Source: an uncultured Flavobacteriaceae bacterium (GTDB taxonomy: Bacteria > Bacteroidota > Bacteroidia > Flavobacteriales > Flavobacteriaceae). Taken from it: a DNA stretch of 64,000 nt. Positions 24,653 to 33,514 of the stretch are shown here, piece by piece. The notes beneath the pieces are model-generated. The model ran no database searches, was not told the DNA's origin, and saw only the letters and a list, made by a program, of their open reading frames with translations. The stretch covers positions 62,001 to 126,000 of the forward strand of contig CAJQMT010000015.1 in the NCBI GenBank assembly GCA_905479475.1. The letters are read 5' to 3'. The number at the start of each line of letters is the position of its first letter. Position 1 is the first letter of the stretch. The position numbers were made by a program, and so were the translations under genes.

Positions 24653-25294
24653 GTGAAAGACACATTCAAGCATCAAGGCCTCAGGAATCAGTTAGCAACT
24701 CTACTTTCTGAAAAAGGGATTACCAATAAAGTAGTATTAACAGCCATTGCTAAAATTCCGAGACACTTATTTTTAGATTCAAGTTTTGAGGATTTTGCAT
24801 ACAAAGATCAAGCATTTCCTATAGTTGCAGAACAAACGATATCACAGCCTTATACCGTAGCTTTTCAGACAGAGTTGTTGGATATTCAGCCGAACGAGAA
24901 AGTTTTGGAAATAGGAACAGGATCTGGATACCAAACAGCAATGCTTCTCGAATTGAGAGCAGAAGTCTATACGATTGAACGTCAAAACGAACTCTTCAAG
25001 AAAACCAAACTTTTTTTACCTAAATTAGGTTATCGCCCTAAATTGATGTTATTTGGTGACGGGTACAAAGGTTTGAAGGAGCATGCGCCCTATGACAAAA
25101 TACTAGTTACGGCGGGTGCGCCATTTGTTCCCAAAGCGCTATTGGGACAATTGAAAATAGGAGGAAAGCTCGTGATACCAGTTGGCGAAGAAACGCAATT
25201 TATGCATGTGTATATTCGTACTGATGTAAAAAAATTTCAAAAACAAGAATTGGGTGAATGTAAATTTGTTCCGATGTTAAAAAAGAAAAATTAA
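24653..25294 (+). CDS. pcm: Protein-L-isoaspartate O-methyltransferase
   Basis: A 213-residue repair enzyme that methylates isoaspartyl residues in aged proteins using SAM. Characteristic blocks are IPRHLFLD, QTISQPYTVAFQTELL, VLEIGTGSGYQTAML (SAM site, about residues 82-96) and DKILVTAGAPFVPKALLGQLKIGG. Translation begins at a GTG at 24653; no in-frame ATG precedes the conserved core. It is followed immediately by the CPBP protease gene (stop at 25294, ATG at 25295), so the two are probably one transcript. Confidence 0.93.
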   Translation: MKDTFKHQGLRNQLATLLSEKGITNKVVLTAIAKIPRHLFLDSSFEDFAYKDQAFPIVAEQTISQPYTVAFQTELLDIQPNEKVLEIGTGSGYQTAMLLELRAEVYTIERQNELFKKTKLFLPKLGYRPKLMLFGDGYKGLKEHAPYDKILVTAGAPFVPKALLGQLKIGGKLVIPVGEETQFMHVYIRTDVKKFQKQELGECKFVPMLKKKN

Positions 25295-26248
25295 ATGTCG
25301 TATTTAAAAAATAGTTTCAAAGGAAAAACAGATTGGTGGAGGTATCCTACTACCATTGTATTTGTGTTGATTGGCACGTTTTTATTTTCACTGCCACTTT
25401 CTTTTGCAATTGGAGCTAAGGTAAAGTCAGGAGAAGCAGATCCATTAAAAATAAAAGATGTCGAATATGTGTTGACAATCTTTGAGTCAAACACAAGTCT
25501 TGTCTTAATGTTGTTGCCTTTTCTTGGAGCGTTTATTGCTCTCTTGGTTTGTGTTAAAGAATTCCATTCTCAAAAGTTGAAAGACTTTGTCACTAGCCGT
25601 GTTGCCATAGATTGGAGTCGGTTTTTATTTGCATTTTGTGTATGGGGAGGATTGGTGGTGGTTGCTGTTGGTGTTCAATATATTTTCAATCCAGATTTGT
25701 TAGTTTTCAATTTTAGACCAATTCCCTTTTTAGGGATGCTCATTTTAGGATTGATTTTCATCCCGCTTCAAACAAGTGCGGAAGAATTCTTATTTCGAGG
25801 CTATTTGCTACAGGGTTTGTCTGTTTTATTTCGTAATAAATGGTTGCCACTTCTTTTAACGTCATTCTTTTTTGGAATGATGCATTACGACAATCCAGAA
25901 ATTGACAAACTGGGAAAAATATTGTTGGTTTATTATTGTATGACCGGTTTGTTTTTAGGAGTAATTGTATTGATGGATGATGGTCTAGAGTTGAGCTTGG
26001 GGTTTCATGCAGCAAACAATTTGGTAACCGCAATTTTGGTGACCGCAGATTGGACTGCCTTTCAAACCAATTCCATATTTATAGACATATCAGAACCCAC
26101 TTTGTTATCGGCATTTTTACCTCCATTACTACTTTACCCGTTGCTGTTGGTTATCTTTTCGAAAAAATACCAATGGCATCATTGGAGAAAAAAATTGTTA
26201 GGAAATATTTCGTTTTCCACTGAATCAAATTCTCATGAAATTTCATAA
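25295..26248 (+). CDS. CPBP family intramembrane metalloprotease (Abi/Rce1-like)
   Basis: A 317-residue polytopic membrane protein. The three conserved motifs of the CPBP family are present: EEFLFRG (about residues 164-170), FFFGMMHYDN (about 192-201) and HAANNL (about 235-240), supplying the glutamates and histidines of the active site. Substrates in Bacteroidota are unknown. It starts directly after pcm and its end overlaps menE by 14 bp, so it is translationally linked with the menaquinone gene. Confidence 0.9.
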   Translation: MSYLKNSFKGKTDWWRYPTTIVFVLIGTFLFSLPLSFAIGAKVKSGEADPLKIKDVEYVLTIFESNTSLVLMLLPFLGAFIALLVCVKEFHSQKLKDFVTSRVAIDWSRFLFAFCVWGGLVVVAVGVQYIFNPDLLVFNFRPIPFLGMLILGLIFIPLQTSAEEFLFRGYLLQGLSVLFRNKWLPLLLTSFFFGMMHYDNPEIDKLGKILLVYYCMTGLFLGVIVLMDDGLELSLGFHAANNLVTAILVTADWTAFQTNSIFIDISEPTLLSAFLPPLLLYPLLLVIFSKKYQWHHWRKKLLGNISFSTESNSHEIS

Positions 26249-27287
26249 AGCTTTTCAATTAAATGGTCAACTCTTTCGGAATTCGGAAGAATTGCTTGCG
26301 TATTCTTGTCAAGGGTCAGAAGAGTTGCATTCCTTTCTTCAACAATGGCTTAATGATAGCATTGAATTGAAGGTAATGACTTCAGGTTCCACAGGAGTGC
26401 CCAAAGAAATTAGTTTGCGAAAGGAGCACATGAAAAATTCTGCAAAAGCCACCGGAGTTTTTTTAAAATTAGGAGTAAAAACGAAGGCACTATTGTGCTT
26501 ATCACCCAACTATATTGCAGGTAAAATGATGTTGGTAAGGGCTTTGGAACTGGGATGGGATTTAGATGTCGTCAAAGAATCCAGTTCACCTCTTGAGCAA
26601 TTGGATAAAGTTTATGATTTTGTTGCGATGGTGCCTTTGCAATTGTCAAATTCATTGCAATTTTTACATCGTGTAAAAACTTTGATTGTTGGAGGTGCTT
26701 CAGTGTCTCCAAGATTATGTCAATCTCTGCAAGGTGCATCTTGTGTGGTTTACGCAACTTATGGAATGACAGAGACAACAAGTCATATTGCTCTTAAAAG
26801 ACTGAACCATGGTCAAAGTGAAAAAGAATCACAAATCTATCGTGTTTTACCAGAAGTAAGTATTTCTGTGGATCATAGAGGTTGTTTGGTGATTGATGCA
26901 AATAAGGTTTCCTCTGAAAGAATTACTACCAATGATTTGGTGAAGATTGTTGGGAAGGATGCATTTCACTGGTTGGGACGCCATGATACAGTTGTCAACA
27001 GTGGCGGTATTAAATTGATTCCTGAACAGATTGAAATCAAACTTGTAGAAATCATTTCACAGCGGTTCTTTTTAGCAGGTTTGCCAGATGAGACATTGGG
27101 AGAAAAACTGGTATTGCTTATCGAGGATAGTAGGAAATCAGTATTGAATGGAAAAGAAGTGAAGAACTTTTTGAAAAAAGCAAATTTGTCGAAATTTGAA
27201 TATCCTAAAGAAATTCATTTTGTGAAGAAGTTTGAAGAGACGCAAACAAAGAAAATAAAGCGTAAGTCTACGTTAGAGATGATTTAA
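26235..27287 (+). CDS. menE: o-Succinylbenzoate-CoA ligase-like AMP-binding protein
   Basis: A 350-residue acyl-adenylate enzyme, much shorter than the 450-500 residues of E. coli or Bacillus MenE because the N-terminal part is trimmed. The P-loop is MTSGSTGVPKEI (about 47-58), the A5 motif is YGMTETTSHIA (about 175-185), the hinge region is WLGRHDTVVNSGGIK, and a lysine-rich C-terminus (TKKIKRKS) supplies the catalytic lysine. Activation of o-succinylbenzoate in menaquinone synthesis is the best fit; menC lies 17 kb away. The ATG overlaps the CPBP gene by 14 bp. Confidence 0.85.
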   Translation: MKFHKAFQLNGQLFRNSEELLAYSCQGSEELHSFLQQWLNDSIELKVMTSGSTGVPKEISLRKEHMKNSAKATGVFLKLGVKTKALLCLSPNYIAGKMMLVRALELGWDLDVVKESSSPLEQLDKVYDFVAMVPLQLSNSLQFLHRVKTLIVGGASVSPRLCQSLQGASCVVYATYGMTETTSHIALKRLNHGQSEKESQIYRVLPEVSISVDHRGCLVIDANKVSSERITTNDLVKIVGKDAFHWLGRHDTVVNSGGIKLIPEQIEIKLVEIISQRFFLAGLPDETLGEKLVLLIEDSRKSVLNGKEVKNFLKKANLSKFEYPKEIHFVKKFEETQTKKIKRKSTLEMI

Positions 27288-27366
27288 TGTTTCGAATCCA
27301 GTATTGATGAAATCCATTTTAAAAATCGTAGTGCAGTTTATTAGGAGGTCAATAAGGTACAAAAAA

Positions 27367-27392
27367 AAAGCTTGTTAAAAATAACAAGCTTT
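27367..27392 (-). terminator. Intrinsic terminator after the cold-shock gene
   Basis: An 11-bp stem (AAAGCTTGTTA/TAACAAGCTTT) with a 4-nt loop, followed on the minus strand by about nine T. It also lies downstream of menE and may act weakly in that direction. Confidence 0.85.
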
Positions 27393-27418
27393 AAGATCTT
27401 AAAAATATCGTTGTAGAA

Positions 27419-27610
27419 TTAAATTACTTTAACGTCTACTGCATTCATACCTTTTCTACCTTCTTTCAAGTCAAACTCTACTGAGTCACCTTCTCTGATT
27501 TCATCTACTATTCCAGAGATGTGTACGAAGAATTCTTCGTTTGTTTCTGATTCGATAATAAATCCAAAACCTTTAGATTCATTAAAGAACTTTACTGTAC
27601 CATTTTTCAT
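27419..27610 (-). CDS. Cold-shock domain protein (CspA family)
   Basis: A 63-residue single cold-shock domain that binds single-stranded RNA or DNA. RNP1 is KGFGFI and RNP2 is FFVHIS, with KFFNESKGFG at the N-terminus. The start is the ATG at 27610 (MKNGTVKFFN). A longer ATG at 27634 is rejected because the -7 box TACATTTG (27639-27632) overlaps it. It has its own terminator, so it is a monocistronic unit. The leader of about 15 nt is short for a classic cold-shock mRNA with a thermosensing 5' region. Confidence 0.95.
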   Translation of the reverse strand: MKNGTVKFFNESKGFGFIIESETNEEFFVHISGIVDEIREGDSVEFDLKEGRKGMNAVDVKVI

Positions 27611-27631
27611 TATAATATATGTTTTAAAATG

Positions 27632-27639
27632 CAAATGTA
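27632..27639 (-). promoter_or_regulatory. -7 box of the cold-shock gene
   Basis: Minus-strand TACATTTG, a perfect TAnnTTTG match, overlapping the upstream alternative ATG at 27634 and so defining the 63-residue form. Confidence 0.6.
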
Positions 27640-27728
27640 GTGTTAATAAATAAGATACTGTGCTTTTCTGAGAAAAAAATAATAAATAAGAGTATTTTAA
27701 AAAAATTCTGGGAGGAATGGGTTTCTTC

Positions 27729-28913
27729 TTAGCTTTCTTTTAGTTCAGAAATTGTTTGGAGTAAAATGGCACATCCTTCTTTTATTTCATCGTCCGTGAT
27801 AGTTAATGGAGGAGTGATTCGGATTGCTTTTTCTTCAAAAAGTAGCCAGAATAAAATCAACCCTTTTTCCAAACATTTTAAAATAATTTTCGAGGCAGTA
27901 GCTGGACTTTTTACAAGGATGGCAAGCATCAATCCAATACCTCGAATTTCCTTAATTTCGGGATGCGTTAGTAAGGATCGAATTAGTTTTTCTTTGCGCA
28001 AAGCTTCGGGCATCAAGTTTCCTTCTGTAATTTCTTGTAAGGTAGCCAATGCGGCAGCTGCTATCACAGGATGTCCACCAAAAGTAGTGATATGACCTAG
28101 TGTTGGCGCCTCTTTTAGTACCGCCATTTTTTCTTTGGAACTGATAAAGGCACCAATAGGCATTCCGCCTCCGAGCCCCTTTCCAGTAATAAGCACATCA
28201 GGAGTGCAACGGTAATTTTCGAAACCAAATAATTTTCCGGTACGACCGAAACCTGTTTGTATTTCATCTAAAATGAACAAGGCCCCCACTTCGTCACAAC
28301 GTTTGCGAACTTTGACAAGGTAATCGTTTTGAGGGGCAATAAAACCAGCGCCACCTTGAATGGTTTCTAGGACGATGGCGGCTGTTTTTTCTGTAATTTT
28401 TTGCAGGTCATTTTCGTTATTGAACTCAATAAATCGAATGCCAGGTATGAGCGGGCGAAAGGCTCTATTTTGCTGTTCTGCTCCGCTAACACTCATAGCA
28501 CCTTGGGTATTACCATGATACCCATTTTTACAAGCGATCAATTCGCTTCGACCTGTCCATTTTTTGGCAAGTTTCATAGCTCCTTCAGTGGCTTCGGTAC
28601 CAGAATTGGTCAGGTAAGTAGTAGAAAGTGATTCAGGGAGGTGCTTTGCGAGTAACTTGCAAAGTTCGAGCGACGGTTTTTGAATGAATTCACCGTACAC
28701 CATGACATGCATGTATTTGGTAAGTTGGTTTTGAATGGCTTGGATGACTCTAGGGGGATTGTGTCCGAGGCTATTGGCAGAAACTCCGGCCACAAAGTCT
28801 AGGTATTTTTTTTCATGACTATCATAAATATAGACTCCTTCAGCACGAGAAATTTCTATGGCTAGCGGGTGAGGAGTGGTTTGTGCTTGAAAATTATAAA
28901 AATCTTCTTTCAT
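27729..28913 (-). CDS. Class III PLP-dependent aminotransferase (acetylornithine/ornithine aminotransferase-like)
   Basis: A 394-residue fold-type I aminotransferase. The pocket motifs are TNSGTEATEGAMKLAKK (phosphate binding), FILDEIQTGFGRTGKLF (Asp that pairs with the PLP ring) and ITGKGLGGGMPIGA with the Schiff-base lysine. Substrate is uncertain: the fold covers acetylornithine, ornithine, GABA and 4-aminobutyrate-like amines, and no arginine genes are near. It follows the OstA-like gene by 24 bp on the same strand and is probably co-transcribed with it. Confidence 0.88.
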   Translation of the reverse strand: MKEDFYNFQAQTTPHPLAIEISRAEGVYIYDSHEKKYLDFVAGVSANSLGHNPPRVIQAIQNQLTKYMHVMVYGEFIQKPSLELCKLLAKHLPESLSTTYLTNSGTEATEGAMKLAKKWTGRSELIACKNGYHGNTQGAMSVSGAEQQNRAFRPLIPGIRFIEFNNENDLQKITEKTAAIVLETIQGGAGFIAPQNDYLVKVRKRCDEVGALFILDEIQTGFGRTGKLFGFENYRCTPDVLITGKGLGGGMPIGAFISSKEKMAVLKEAPTLGHITTFGGHPVIAAAALATLQEITEGNLMPEALRKEKLIRSLLTHPEIKEIRGIGLMLAILVKSPATASKIILKCLEKGLILFWLLFEEKAIRITPPLTITDDEIKEGCAILLQTISELKES

Positions 28914-28937
28914 GATAATTCGTTCTTCTATAAAATA

Positions 28938-30470
28938 CTACGGGTTTTTAATTTCCGTATTCAAATCGTCTTTGTTTTCATTTTTGATGAAAATATCTTC
29001 TTTGGTTATTGGTTTTTCGTTCTCGCGCCATACAAAACCTTTTAATTTATTTTCGGTCTCAGGAAATTGAGAAGGAGGATATGTTTTGCCATCCGGTGTT
29101 TTTAAAAACTTGATACGTTGCACTGAATTGTTTTCGAGTTCAAATATGATATTACTACAACTCATTTTCATCACAGCAATTAATTTTTTTCCTTCATCAC
29201 GTGCATAATTGATTACCTCGCCATTTCCCTTAGATAATAAGGATTGTAATTTATTTCCCTTAAATTTACCAAACATATTTTTCCCTTTAATTTGGTTGAA
29301 ACCGATAGAGTCTTTTTGATTGATAAAGGCATTTTTTTTGATAAACAATGAGTCTAATTTGTTTGTTTTTGTGTTGGATAGAAGTTCGATGGTGTCTCCC
29401 GTAATTTGATTGCCACCTGACCAAATAATAGGCTTTTTGAACATTTTTGTCAAACCAATTTTTTGAGAGGTATGAAGCGAATCGCATTTCCCGCTCAGAT
29501 CAGTTTTGAAAAATTTGACATGATGAAAAGCACGTATGATTCTGTTATCAGGCGCACCGGTAATTAAGAGTGTATCTCCATGAATAAAAAGAGAATCTTT
29601 CTCTGCTATGGAAATGGCAAGGGCTTTTTTGATGACAAATACGGAGTCTTGCATTCGATGAAATTCTGCATAACCGCCTTTGACAATCATGTTGTTCAAT
29701 GTATCTGTAATCACAGTATTTCCTGTAGAAGATGCAAATCCTCTTTCTTTATGGTTGTAGATGCTATCTCCTTCGATAACTCGGTTGTCGTATTTAATCT
29801 TCGAATGATGTACTAAATTGGAGATGCCCAAACGCGTGTCGTAAAAGCCTTTTTCAGCATAGGCAATGCTTTCTTTGGTATTGATAGTAGTAGGACCATA
29901 AAAATAAACATGCCCATTATCAGTGTAATAATTTAAATGATTTGATTTTAGCGTGTTGTCAGGGTTTTGGACGATGACGTTAGTCGTAGCTTTGAATTTT
30001 TTTTGTTCTAAATAGTAGGTGCCGTTTTTGCTTATCAGTCTACTTTCACCGTTTGTAATTGTGCCATGGCAATTGTAGTATAATTCTTGTTTTTTTCTGT
30101 CGAAATGTAAAGTGTCTGTTGTCAACTCCATATTAGGGTCATTTAGTTGGACATTTCCCCAAGAAACAGATTTTTTTAAAGCCCCATTATAACTGGTGTA
30201 CTCTGATTTTTGATATAAAGTGTCCCCTTGATTGATACGCACGTCTCCGTAGGCATGCAATAAGTTTTGAGATGAATAGAGGAGGGCTTTGTTACAGGTT
30301 AGAATAGCCCCATCATGACTTACTTTTACACGACCATTCAAAACAACGGCACCTGGATATTTTGCTTCGTTTTTATAGGTCTGCTCGGAATTTAAAATTT
30401 TGATTTTCTTGTTTTGAGTATTCCCCAAAAAAGAAATTGCAAAGACAAGTAAATAGAGTAATCGTTTCAA
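28938..30470 (-). CDS. OstA/LptA-like organic solvent tolerance protein
   Basis: A 510-residue exported protein rich in beta strands with OstA-type repeats (GAVVLNGRVKVSHDGAILTC, AYGDVRINQGDTLY, WGNVQLNDPNMELTTD). These resemble LptA/LptD N-terminal jellyrolls that carry LPS across the periplasm. I place the start at a TTG at 30470 (LKRLLYLLVFAISFLGNTQ, a good signal peptide). An ATG at 30542 would lie upstream of the -7 box at 30496-30489 and could not be on the transcript from that promoter. It may form a unit with the following aminotransferase gene. Confidence 0.85.
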   Translation of the reverse strand: MKRLLYLLVFAISFLGNTQNKKIKILNSEQTYKNEAKYPGAVVLNGRVKVSHDGAILTCNKALLYSSQNLLHAYGDVRINQGDTLYQKSEYTSYNGALKKSVSWGNVQLNDPNMELTTDTLHFDRKKQELYYNCHGTITNGESRLISKNGTYYLEQKKFKATTNVIVQNPDNTLKSNHLNYYTDNGHVYFYGPTTINTKESIAYAEKGFYDTRLGISNLVHHSKIKYDNRVIEGDSIYNHKERGFASSTGNTVITDTLNNMIVKGGYAEFHRMQDSVFVIKKALAISIAEKDSLFIHGDTLLITGAPDNRIIRAFHHVKFFKTDLSGKCDSLHTSQKIGLTKMFKKPIIWSGGNQITGDTIELLSNTKTNKLDSLFIKKNAFINQKDSIGFNQIKGKNMFGKFKGNKLQSLLSKGNGEVINYARDEGKKLIAVMKMSCSNIIFELENNSVQRIKFLKTPDGKTYPPSQFPETENKLKGFVWRENEKPITKEDIFIKNENKDDLNTEIKNP

Positions 30471-30488
30471 TGTGTTTTCTTTGAGATG

Positions 30489-30496
30489 CAAAAATA
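30489..30496 (-). promoter_or_regulatory. -7 box of the OstA-like gene
   Basis: Minus-strand TATTTTTG, 18 bp before the proposed TTG start at 30470. The -33 element is not obvious. Confidence 0.5.
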
Positions 30497-30577
30497 AGCA
30501 AAAAGAGGGGAGAATAATTTTGAAAAGGTTAAAATATAGCATAATGGTTGGAATCCTGTCTGCTAAAATTTCAAAAA

Positions 30578-30604
30578 AAACGAACGCCTACTGGACGTTC
30601 GTTT
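30578..30604 (-). terminator. Intrinsic terminator after purA
   Basis: Hairpin AAACGAACG ... CGTTCGTTT with a 9-nt loop and a run of T on the minus strand, 24 bp past the purA stop. The flanking A and T runs make it potentially bidirectional. Confidence 0.85.
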
Positions 30605-30627
30605 TTTTGTGGATTTCTTTATTGTGA

Positions 30628-31899
30628 TTATCTCACAATGGTTTGTTTTCTATCCGGTCCTACAGAAACGATAGAAATACGAATACCGGTTTCTTTTTCT
30701 ATAAAATCGATATATGTTGAAAGCTCTTTTGGAAATTCAGCTTCTGAAGTAATTTCAGTGATGTCTTCACTCCATCCTTTGAATTCTGTATAGATAGGTT
30801 TTACATTTTCAGGTTCTATGTTGTAAGGGAAATGTTCAATGGTTTCTCCTTTGTATTCGTAAGCAGTACATACTTTTAAAGTTTCAAATCCAGAAAGCAC
30901 ATCTCCTTTCATCATGTTTAATTGCGTCACTCCATTTACTTGGCAAGCATATTTTAATGCTACAAGATCTAGCCAGCCGCATCTTCTTGCACGTCCTGTA
31001 GTCGCTCCGAATTCATGACCAACTTTTGCCATTCTAGCTCCGTCTTCGTCAAACAATTCTGTAGGGAAGGGGCCCGAACCGACACGTGTTGTATAGGCTT
31101 TGAAAATACCATAAACTTCTCCAATGGTATTGGGTGCTATTCCCAAACCTGTACAAGCTCCTGCTGCGGTTGTGTTTGAAGAAGTAACAAAAGGATAGGT
31201 TCCAAAGTCTACATCTAACAAAGAACCTTGTGCTCCTTCCGCTAAAATAGTTTTGTTCGCTTTGATAGCTTGGTGCAAATATTCTTCACTATCAATAAAT
31301 GTCATTTCTTTCAATCGAGCTACCGCTGCAAAGAATTCTTCTTTGAGTGCTTCAAGATTGTACTCCAATTCAAGGTCAAAGAAACTTAACATTTTTAAAT
31401 GCTTGTCTGTCAGCGTTTGAAAAATTTCTTTCCAGTTGTCCATTTCCAAATCTCCAACACGCATTCCATTACGTCCAGTTTTGTCCATATATGTTGGTCC
31501 AATACCTTTCAGAGTAGAACCAATTTTTGCCTTTCCCTTAGAAATTTCAGATGCCTGATCTAACAAGCGGTGCGTTGGTAAAATCAAATGTGCTTTTCTG
31601 GAAAGCAATATTTTGGCATTCAAGTCCAAATTGAATTTTCCTAAGTTTTCCAATTCTTTTTTAAAGATGACAGGATCTATGACTACTCCATTTCCAACGA
31701 CATTCAAGGCTTCATCGTGAAATATTCCAGAAGGAATCGTATGTAATACGTGTTTGTGTCCATCAAAAATTAAAGTGTGTCCAGCGTTAGGTCCACCTTG
31801 GAAACGAGAAATTAAGTTGTAATTTTTTGTAAGTACATCTACAATTTTACCTTTTCCTTCGTCTCCCCATTGCAAGCCTAGTAATAAATCTACAGCCAT
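30628..31899 (-). CDS. purA: Adenylosuccinate synthetase
   Basis: A 423-residue enzyme that joins IMP and aspartate with GTP in AMP synthesis. The N-terminal GLQWGDEGKGK phosphate loop, GPNAGHTL, the KGIGPTYMDKTGRNG IMP-binding region, EGAQGSLLDVDFGTYPFVT and RARRCGWLD are all intact. Length is usual. It follows the Fur-family gene by 12 bp on the same strand, so purine synthesis may share a transcript with this regulator. A strong terminator follows. Confidence 0.97.
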   Translation of the reverse strand: MAVDLLLGLQWGDEGKGKIVDVLTKNYNLISRFQGGPNAGHTLIFDGHKHVLHTIPSGIFHDEALNVVGNGVVIDPVIFKKELENLGKFNLDLNAKILLSRKAHLILPTHRLLDQASEISKGKAKIGSTLKGIGPTYMDKTGRNGMRVGDLEMDNWKEIFQTLTDKHLKMLSFFDLELEYNLEALKEEFFAAVARLKEMTFIDSEEYLHQAIKANKTILAEGAQGSLLDVDFGTYPFVTSSNTTAAGACTGLGIAPNTIGEVYGIFKAYTTRVGSGPFPTELFDEDGARMAKVGHEFGATTGRARRCGWLDLVALKYACQVNGVTQLNMMKGDVLSGFETLKVCTAYEYKGETIEHFPYNIEPENVKPIYTEFKGWSEDITEITSEAEFPKELSTYIDFIEKETGIRISIVSVGPDRKQTIVR

Positions 31900-31911
31900 T
31901 GTATTAAAAAA

Positions 31912-32364
31912 TTATTTAGTGTTGTTTTTGTTTTTCTTTTTTCCGTAAAAGTAAAGTGAATGGTTTTCGATTTCAATATCAAAAAATTCTTCAATAGATT
32001 TTTTGATGTTTTGAATCCTTGGATCGCAAAACTCAATAACCTCCCCGTCATCTAAAATGACATGGTCGTGTTGTTTGTTGAAGAAACTCTTTTCGTAATG
32101 TGCCTGGTTTTGACCAAATTGGTGTTTTCTGACCAAGCCGCTATCTAGAAGTAATTCAATGGTATTGTAGAGTGTTGCTCTACTGACCCTGTAATTTTTG
32201 TTTTTCATACTGATATAAAGAGACTCTATATCAAAATGTTCTTCTAAGTCATATATTTCTTGAAGAATAGCAAAGCGCTCAGGAGTTTTTCGGTGACTGT
32301 TTTTTTCTAAAAACTTCACAAAAACACCTTTCGCAGTTTCTTGATGATTAATTTTATTTTCCAT
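31912..32364 (-). CDS. Fur-family transcriptional regulator
   Basis: A 150-residue protein with an N-terminal winged helix ([32 protein letters not shown]) and a Fur-type dimerisation domain ([24 protein letters not shown]). The HDH metal site is kept, but the two CxxC pairs of the structural zinc site are missing; only one cysteine (FCDP) remains. It could be Fur, PerR, Zur or a divergent member; the sequence does not decide. It starts the fur-purA unit, with a perfect -7 box TAAATTTG (32400-32393) 29 bp upstream. Confidence 0.9.
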   Translation of the reverse strand: MENKINHQETAKGVFVKFLEKNSHRKTPERFAILQEIYDLEEHFDIESLYISMKNKNYRVSRATLYNTIELLLDSGLVRKHQFGQNQAHYEKSFFNKQHDHVILDDGEVIEFCDPRIQNIKKSIEEFFDIEIENHSLYFYGKKKNKNNTK

Positions 32365-32392
32365 TCGATGCTAATATTAAAATAGCAAAACG

Positions 32393-32400
32393 CAAATTTA
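32393..32400 (-). promoter_or_regulatory. -7 box of the Fur-family gene and purA
   Basis: Minus-strand TAAATTTG, a perfect TAnnTTTG match 29 bp before the ATG at 32364. Confidence 0.55.
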
Positions 32401-32551
32401 GTGTTATTTTTGATTTTGTAAGGAGGTTTTGAGATTTTTATTTGAAAGTATTTATTCCCCTTTCTAAAATATTTTATGTTTAAAAAATAGCTTATTTTAG
32501 TGAGAATCACGAACATAAAAAGAATGTAGCTAAAAATTTAGAAGAGGAGAT

Positions 32552-33508
32552 ATGAAAATAGTCGTATTAGATGGCCATACATTGAACCCTGGAGATTTGA
32601 CTTGGAATGGAATAGGTGCTCTTGGCGAGCTAGTTGTGTATGATAGAACTCAGAACACTACAGAATCGATAGTACAGGCTATTGATGATGCGGCTGTAGT
32701 TTTTACAAATAAGACGCCTTTGTCCGCTGAAGTTCTCAGAAAAACGCTTGCGTTAAAATATATTGGTGTTTTAGCAACCGGTTACAACGTAGTGGATTTG
32801 TCTTCTGCAAGAGAACAAGGAATTGTGGTGACCAATATACCCAGTTATGGTACTGCTGCTGTAGCTCAGTTTACGATGGGCATGATACTTCAGCTTTGTC
32901 ATCGGATAGGAGAGCATTCTTCAGCGGTTCATTTAGGTGCATGGAGTCTTTGTCCCGATTTTTGTTTTTGGGATTTTCCGCTCATAGAATTGGCAGGAAA
33001 GACCATAGGTCTTGTTGGTTATGGAAAAATAGGAAGAAAAATGGCGCAAATATCGAAAGCCTTTGGATTGAATGTCTTGGTACATAGTAGAACAAAACCC
33101 AGTAAACAAGATCTTGGGAAGTATGTTTCGTTTGAAAAGCTCTTGCAAAAATCGGATATCATTAGTCTTCACTGTCCATTGACGAACGAAACAAAGGATT
33201 TGATCAATAAAGAGACAATTCAAAAAATGAAAACAGGAGTTTTGCTTGTAAATACGGCAAGAGGCGCTTTGGTGGTAGAAGAAGACCTGAAGGAAGCCTT
33301 ACTCAGTGGCAAAATTGCCGCTGCAGCTTTGGATGTTGTTTCCGTAGAACCCATGCAAAAAGACAATCCTCTGTTGGGTGTTGCGAACTGTATTATCACA
33401 CCCCATATTGCTTGGGCGACCAAAGAGGCTCGCATGCGTCTAATGGCTACAGCAACAGAAAATTTAAAAGCCTTTTTAAATGGGAAACCGGTAAATGTAG
33501 TTGCCTAA
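32552..33508 (+). CDS. D-2-hydroxyacid dehydrogenase (NAD-binding)
   Basis: A 318-residue two-domain dehydrogenase reducing 2-keto acids, related to glycerate or hydroxypyruvate reductases. The Rossmann loop is GLVGYGKIGRKMA (about 148-160). Catalytic Arg is in NTARGALVV, Glu in VSVEPM and His in ITPHIAW. A cytosolic, single-gene unit; an AGGAG-like stretch (32545-32549) sits only two bases from the ATG, too close for a normal Shine-Dalgarno site. It is divergent from the fur unit and convergent with the RelA/SpoT gene. Confidence 0.9.
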   Translation: MKIVVLDGHTLNPGDLTWNGIGALGELVVYDRTQNTTESIVQAIDDAAVVFTNKTPLSAEVLRKTLALKYIGVLATGYNVVDLSSAREQGIVVTNIPSYGTAAVAQFTMGMILQLCHRIGEHSSAVHLGAWSLCPDFCFWDFPLIELAGKTIGLVGYGKIGRKMAQISKAFGLNVLVHSRTKPSKQDLGKYVSFEKLLQKSDIISLHCPLTNETKDLINKETIQKMKTGVLLVNTARGALVVEEDLKEALLSGKIAAAALDVVSVEPMQKDNPLLGVANCIITPHIAWATKEARMRLMATATENLKAFLNGKPVNVVA

Positions 33509-33514
33509 AAAAAC

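Noticed and set aside
32544-32550. An apparent Shine-Dalgarno sequence (GAGGAGA) before the 2-hydroxyacid dehydrogenase gene.
   Set aside because: Only two bases separate AGGAG from the ATG, too close for normal pairing, and other genes here do not use such sites.
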